A stretch of DNA of 64,000 nt, from contig CALBDS010000059.1 of NCBI GenBank assembly GCA_937927415.1, forward strand, positions 62,001-126,000, written 5' to 3'. Positions 60,203-64,000 of this stretch are shown here, in pieces. Within the stretch, counting starts at the first letter, position 1. Each line of letters begins with the position of its first letter. The translations under genes were made by a program, and so were the position numbers. The DNA comes from an uncultured Rhodospirillaceae bacterium. Its GTDB lineage: Bacteria; Pseudomonadota; Alphaproteobacteria; Azospirillales; Azospirillaceae. The notes beneath the pieces were generated by a model. It was not told the origin of the DNA, did no database searches, and saw only the letters and a program-made list of their open reading frames with translations.

Positions 60203-63200
60203 ATGACGCCTGGGGATCGCGCCCAGGCTTTGCTGCTTCAGGCTGTGGCGCGTCATCAGGGCGGGGCGGTGGCCGAGGCTGCTGCTCTCTATGACCGTGT
60301 GCTGGCTCTGGCGCCGGGGCACGGCGATGCGCTCCATTTGTCCGGCGTGGCCGAAACCACGCTGGGAAACGGGCAACGGGCGCTCCGGCGGTTGCGGGCG
60401 GCCTTGGTGCTCGATCCCGATTTTGCCGAAGCCTGGGCCAGCTTCGGCTCTCTTTTCACCGCCATGGGCCAGCCGGATCTGGCCATTCTGTGCCAGAGCC
60501 GGGCGCTGACGCTTGCCCCGGCGTTGGCGGTTGCGGCAACCGGCATGGCCGCGGCGCTGCGGGCGCTGGCGGTGGCCCGCCATGGTGCCGGCGATGATGC
60601 CGGGGCAGCGGCAGCCCTGACGGTGGCGGTGATGCTTGGCCCTGCCGACGCGGTGGCCTGGAACAATCTGGGCGGGCTGAGCCGTGGTGATGAGCGGCGG
60701 GAGGGGCTGTTCCGTCGGGCTGCCCGGTCCGCTCCCGATTACGCCCACGCCTTTTTCTCGTGGGGACAGGCCGCGGCGCGGCGGAAGTGGTTCGACCGGG
60801 CGTTGACCCTCTTGAGGCGGGCGCTGGCGCTGGCGCCGGGCTTGGCCGAGGCGTATGGGCCGTTGGCGCTGACCCTGCGCGACCTGGACCGGCTGGATGA
60901 GGCGGAGGGGGTGTTGCGCCGCCTGTGCTGGCTTGCCCCCGATGGCGCCGCCGCCTGGGTGGACCGCGGCACCCTGGAGCAGATGCGTGGCCGGGCCGAT
61001 GCGGCGCGGCGTCTGATGGGCGCCGGGCTGGCCCGCGATCCCGCCTGTGCCGATGGGCTGAGCGGTTTGGGTCTGCTGACCGCCGCCGCCGGGGACGAGG
61101 GGGTGGGGGAACGCTGGCTGGAGCGGGCCTTGGCGCTGAACCCCGATCTGGCGGAGGCGCGGCTGAACCGCGGGTTGCTGCGGCTGGGCCGCGGCGCCTT
61201 GGCCGAGGGGTGGCGGGATTACGGCTGGCGTTTCCGTGCCAAGGGGCATGGGGACCGGCAACCGCGGGGTGCCGCGCCCTGGACCGGACGACCCTTGTCC
61301 GGGCGCACGCTGCTGGTGTGGCGGGAACAGGGGCTGGGCGACGAAATCCTGTTTTCTTCCCTCTACGGTGCCTTGTCCGGGCTGGGCGGCCCGGTGGTGG
61401 TCGAAGCCGATCCGCGGCTGGTGCCGCTGCTGGCCCGCTCCTTTCCCGCGTTGACGGTGCGGGCCGACAGCACCGACGCCCACGGCAACGAAACCCTGGC
61501 ACGCGCGGGGGCGCATCTGCATGTGGGCGCCGGCAGCCTGCCGCTGGTGCTCCGCCCGCGGCTGGATAGCTTTCCGATGGTCGGCGGCTGGCTGGTGGCC
61601 GATCCGTCGCGCCGGCCGGTCTGGCGGCAGCGGTTGGCCGATCTGGGGCCGGGGCTGCGGGTGGGCATTTGCTGGCGCAGCGGTCTGATGACCACCGAGC
61701 GGCGCCATGCCTACACCCGTCTCGACGAGTGGCGGGCGTTGCTGGCCCTGTCCGGGGTGGTCTGGGTCAATCTGCAATACGATGACTGCGCCGCCGAGAT
61801 CGCCGCGGCGGAAGCCCGGTTCGGTGTCCGCATCCACCGCTGGGACGATCTCGATCTTCGCAACGATCTGGAAGGGACGGCGGCCCTGGTGGCCGAACTG
61901 GATCTGGTCATCAGCCCGGCGACGGTGGCGGGGGAACTGGCCGGGGCGCTCGGTGTGCCGGTGTGGCGGCTGGGGCATCCCGATTGGACCCGTCTTGGCA
62001 GCGGCACCCGCCCCTGGTTTCCCGGCATGCGGCTGTGGCCGCCGGGGCGGGGGCGGACTCCGGGGGCGGTGCTGCCGCGGCTGGCGGCGGAACTGGCGGC
62101 GCTTCTCCCGTCCCCGTCGCGCCCCGTTTCTCCACCTCCACCGCCCCCGGATGACGGGGCGTGGCGGGCGGATCTGGCGCGGGCCGTGTCCCTGTACCGC
62201 GGCGGGCGGATGGAAGAGGCGGAGACCCTGTGCCGCCGCATCCTCTCCGCCGGGCCGGGCCGGGGGGAGGCACACCAGCTTCTGGCCGTGCTGCTGCGGC
62301 GCCGGGGGGAGCTTGGCCCGGCGGCGGAACAGTTCACCGCCGCGGTCCGGGCCGATGCCGGCAACGCCGCCGCCTGGGCCGGGCTGGCCGGGACGCTGGA
62401 TGGGCTGGACCGGCCCGGCACGGCCGAGCGTGCCCAGCGGGCCGCTCTGGCCGCCGATCCGGCGCTGGCCTCGTCATGGCTCAACCTGTCGGTGCGGCTG
62501 GTGCGGCGGGGGGAAGCGGGCGGTGCGGCGGCGCTGCGGGCGGTGCGGCTGGCCCCGACACTGACCGCCGCGTGGGTGCAGGCGGGGACCGCGCTGGCCC
62601 CGCAACCGGCCGAAGCGGCGCTGTGGCGGGCGCTGGCCCTGGATCCGGCATCGGCGGAGGCGTTGAGCAACCTGGGCACGCGGCTGCGCACGGACGGACG
62701 GCTGGAGCTGGCGCGGGCGGCATTGTCCCGCGCGGTGGCGGCTCAGCCGGCCATGGCCGCGGCCTGGACCAACCTCGGCACCGTTCTCGGCAGCCTGGGC
62801 CGGACGGTGGAGGCGGCGGAGTGTCATCGCCGGGCGCTCGACCTGTCCCCCGGTCTGGCGGAGGCGCAGGCCAATCTGGGGCTGATGCTCCAGCGGGAAG
62901 GGCGGGTGGCGGATGCGGCGGCGGCCTTTGCCGCAGCGGTGGCGGCGGCACCGGACTTTGCCCAGGCCCACCACAATCTGGCCCTGCTGTTGCTGGAGCA
63001 CGGCGCCCTGCGCCAGGGCTGGCAGGAGCATGAATGGCGCTTTGCGACACCCCAGTTCGCCGGCCAGCAGCGGCGTCTGGCCGCCCGCCCCTGGCGAGGG
63101 GAGAACATCGCCGGCAAGCGCATCCTGGTGTGGGGCGAGCAGGGGATCGGTGACGAGATTCTGTTTTCCGCCTGCATCCCCGACCTGATGGCCCGCGCCG

Positions 63201-64000
63201 CCCATGTGGTGGTGGAGTGCGAAGCGCGGCTGGTGCCGCTGTTCGCCCGCTCTTTTCCCGGTGCCACCGTGCGCCCGGCGGGCGGGGATGCCCGCGACAC
63301 CGATGCGCAGGTGGCGGCGGGGTCGCTGCCGCGGCTGGTGCGTCCGGCGCTGGCCCGTTTCCCCTGCCGCCCCGGCTGGCTGGCGGCCGATGCCGCCCGT
63401 GCGGCGGTGCTGCGGGGATGGCTGGACGGCCTCGGCCCCGGTCTCAAGGTCGGCCTGTCGTGGCGCAGCGCCGTCATGGAAGGGGAACGGCGCTGGAGCT
63501 ACCTGCCCCTGTCCGCCCTGGCGCCGCTGTTCGCGGTGCCCGGCGTGGTGTTCGTCTCGGTCCAGTACGGCGACACCGCGGCGGAGATCCGTGCGGTGGA
63601 GGAACGTTTCGGTGTGGCCATCCACCGCGCCCCCGGCCTTGACCTGAAAAACGACCTGGACGGGGCGGCGGCGTTGACGGCGGGGCTGGATCTGGTGATC
63701 GCCCCGGCGGTGTCGGGGGCGGAACTGGCCGGGGCGCTCGGCGTGCCGGTGTGGCGTTTCGGACGGTCGGACTGGACCCAGTTGGGCAGCGGGGTGCGGC
63801 CCTGGTATCCGTCCATGCGGCTGTTCCAGCCGCCCCGTGGAGCGGATCTGTCGGTGGTTGCCGCAACCATGGCCGCCGCCCTGCGGCGGCTGGCGCTCCC
63901 GGCCGAAGACACCGACGCCCTGCTGGAGCGGGCGGCGGCGTTGCACGGGGCGGGGAACCGGGCGGCGGCGGCTCCCCTCTACGCCCGTGTTCTCCAGCGG
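60203..64000 (+). CDS. TPR-glycosyltransferase (FlmG-like), protein 3, continues past the right edge
   Basis: The frame opens at an ATG 2 bp after flbT and is still open at base 64000, giving 1266 residues. It starts MTPGDRAQALLL. Module 1: TPRs about 8-350, transferase about 357-637 (VWREQGLGDEILF, LQYDDCAAEI, LAGALGVPVWRL). Module 2: TPRs about 657-955, transferase about 962-1232 (VWGEQGIGDEILF, VQYGDTAAEI). A third TPR run has begun at the edge (LLERAAALHGAGN). It is the same architecture as the proteins at 42166 and 45822 and presumably glycosylates flagellin. Its coupling to flbT means it is expressed together with flagellin regulation. Confidence 0.88.
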   Translation, partial: MTPGDRAQALLLQAVARHQGGAVAEAAALYDRVLALAPGHGDALHLSGVAETTLGNGQRALRRLRAALVLDPDFAEAWASFGSLFTAMGQPDLAILCQSRALTLAPALAVAATGMAAALRALAVARHGAGDDAGAAAALTVAVMLGPADAVAWNNLGGLSRGDERREGLFRRAARSAPDYAHAFFSWGQAAARRKWFDRALTLLRRALALAPGLAEAYGPLALTLRDLDRLDEAEGVLRRLCWLAPDGAAAWVDRGTLEQMRGRADAARRLMGAGLARDPACADGLSGLGLLTAAAGDEGVGERWLERALALNPDLAEARLNRGLLRLGRGALAEGWRDYGWRFRAKGHGDRQPRGAAPWTGRPLSGRTLLVWREQGLGDEILFSSLYGALSGLGGPVVVEADPRLVPLLARSFPALTVRADSTDAHGNETLARAGAHLHVGAGSLPLVLRPRLDSFPMVGGWLVADPSRRPVWRQRLADLGPGLRVGICWRSGLMTTERRHAYTRLDEWRALLALSGVVWVNLQYDDCAAEIAAAEARFGVRIHRWDDLDLRNDLEGTAALVAELDLVISPATVAGELAGALGVPVWRLGHPDWTRLGSGTRPWFPGMRLWPPGRGRTPGAVLPRLAAELAALLPSPSRPVSPPPPPPDDGAWRADLARAVSLYRGGRMEEAETLCRRILSAGPGRGEAHQLLAVLLRRRGELGPAAEQFTAAVRADAGNAAAWAGLAGTLDGLDRPGTAERAQRAALAADPALASSWLNLSVRLVRRGEAGGAAALRAVRLAPTLTAAWVQAGTALAPQPAEAALWRALALDPASAEALSNLGTRLRTDGRLELARAALSRAVAAQPAMAAAWTNLGTVLGSLGRTVEAAECHRRALDLSPGLAEAQANLGLMLQREGRVADAAAAFAAAVAAAPDFAQAHHNLALLLLEHGALRQGWQEHEWRFATPQFAGQQRRLAARPWRGENIAGKRILVWGEQGIGDEILFSACIPDLMARAAHVVVECEARLVPLFARSFPGATVRPAGGDARDTDAQVAAGSLPRLVRPALARFPCRPGWLAADAARAAVLRGWLDGLGPGLKVGLSWRSAVMEGERRWSYLPLSALAPLFAVPGVVFVSVQYGDTAAEIRAVEERFGVAIHRAPGLDLKNDLDGAAALTAGLDLVIAPAVSGAELAGALGVPVWRFGRSDWTQLGSGVRPWYPSMRLFQPPRGADLSVVAATMAAALRRLALPAEDTDALLERAAALHGAGNRAAAAPLYARVLQR

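Noticed and set aside
60203..64000. Treating the right-hand end as several short genes
   Set aside because: One uninterrupted frame from the ATG at 60203 to the edge carries clear TPR and transferase motifs; the short frames inside it are shadows.

Overview
The window is high-GC alphaproteobacterial chromosome. The best lineage clues are a 623-residue flagellin of the size known for the glycosylated polar flagellin of Azospirillum, an FlbT-type flagellin regulator, a DUF4170 protein and a class I (DhnA-type) fructose-bisphosphate aldolase. I infer Azospirillum or a close relative in the Rhodospirillales; no rRNA or other species marker is present. I found no tRNA, rRNA, CRISPR array or intact insertion sequence.

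Left part (1-12654, minus strand): a long organosulfur/accessory-catabolism cluster. Read in the direction of transcription it holds a PaaK-like CoA ligase, a nitroreductase, an SsuC/SsuB-like ABC permease and ATPase, a Gln-type thiol dioxygenase, a four-domain rhodanese protein, a LysR regulator, a Tat-exported solute-binding protein, an SsuD-like flavin monooxygenase, a 2-hydroxyacid dehydrogenase, a class II aldolase, a second Tat-exported binding protein and the start of an acyl-CoA-dehydrogenase-like flavoprotein that leaves the window. A divergent XRE-cupin regulator (12933) follows; the space between carries two dyad-symmetric sites.

Second part (13550-22485, minus strand): an FAD/NAD(P)-binding protein, O-acetylhomoserine sulfhydrylase, an isopenicillin-N-synthase-like dioxygenase, an HSL-type esterase, and a methionine-type ABC importer with two different MetQ proteins around one MetNI pair. 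With the first part this makes about 22 kb largely given over to sulfur acquisition.

Middle part (22802-42132): a pyruvate module (CstA, pyruvate formate-lyase, its activating enzyme and an AraC regulator), a DMT-type transporter, an orphan small protein with a structured leader, a short-chain dehydrogenase, a 188-bp hairpin repeat, a degenerate CDF-like membrane protein, ThiE, fructose-bisphosphate aldolase, a GH36 alpha-galactosidase, an MBL-fold hydrolase, DUF4170, then a family-5 solute-binding protein directly before a PAS sensor kinase.

Right part (42166-64000, plus strand): a flagellin-glycosylation island. Three very large proteins are built from repeated [TPR + FlmG-like glycosyltransferase] modules, six complete modules in all. 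The second protein also runs in frame, without a stop, into a GT4-like glycosyltransferase that has its own ribosome binding site and ATG. Between the large proteins lie a pseudaminic acid synthase, an SpsF-like cytidylyltransferase, two acyl carrier proteins, an AMP-ligase, a FabG-like reductase and a FabH-like condensing enzyme, then flagellin and flbT. The flagellin promoter is a near-consensus sigma-54 site preceded by five 13-bp GGCA-N5-TGCC-type elements. I propose that the small genes make an acylated nonulosonic acid that the TPR-glycosyltransferases attach to flagellin.
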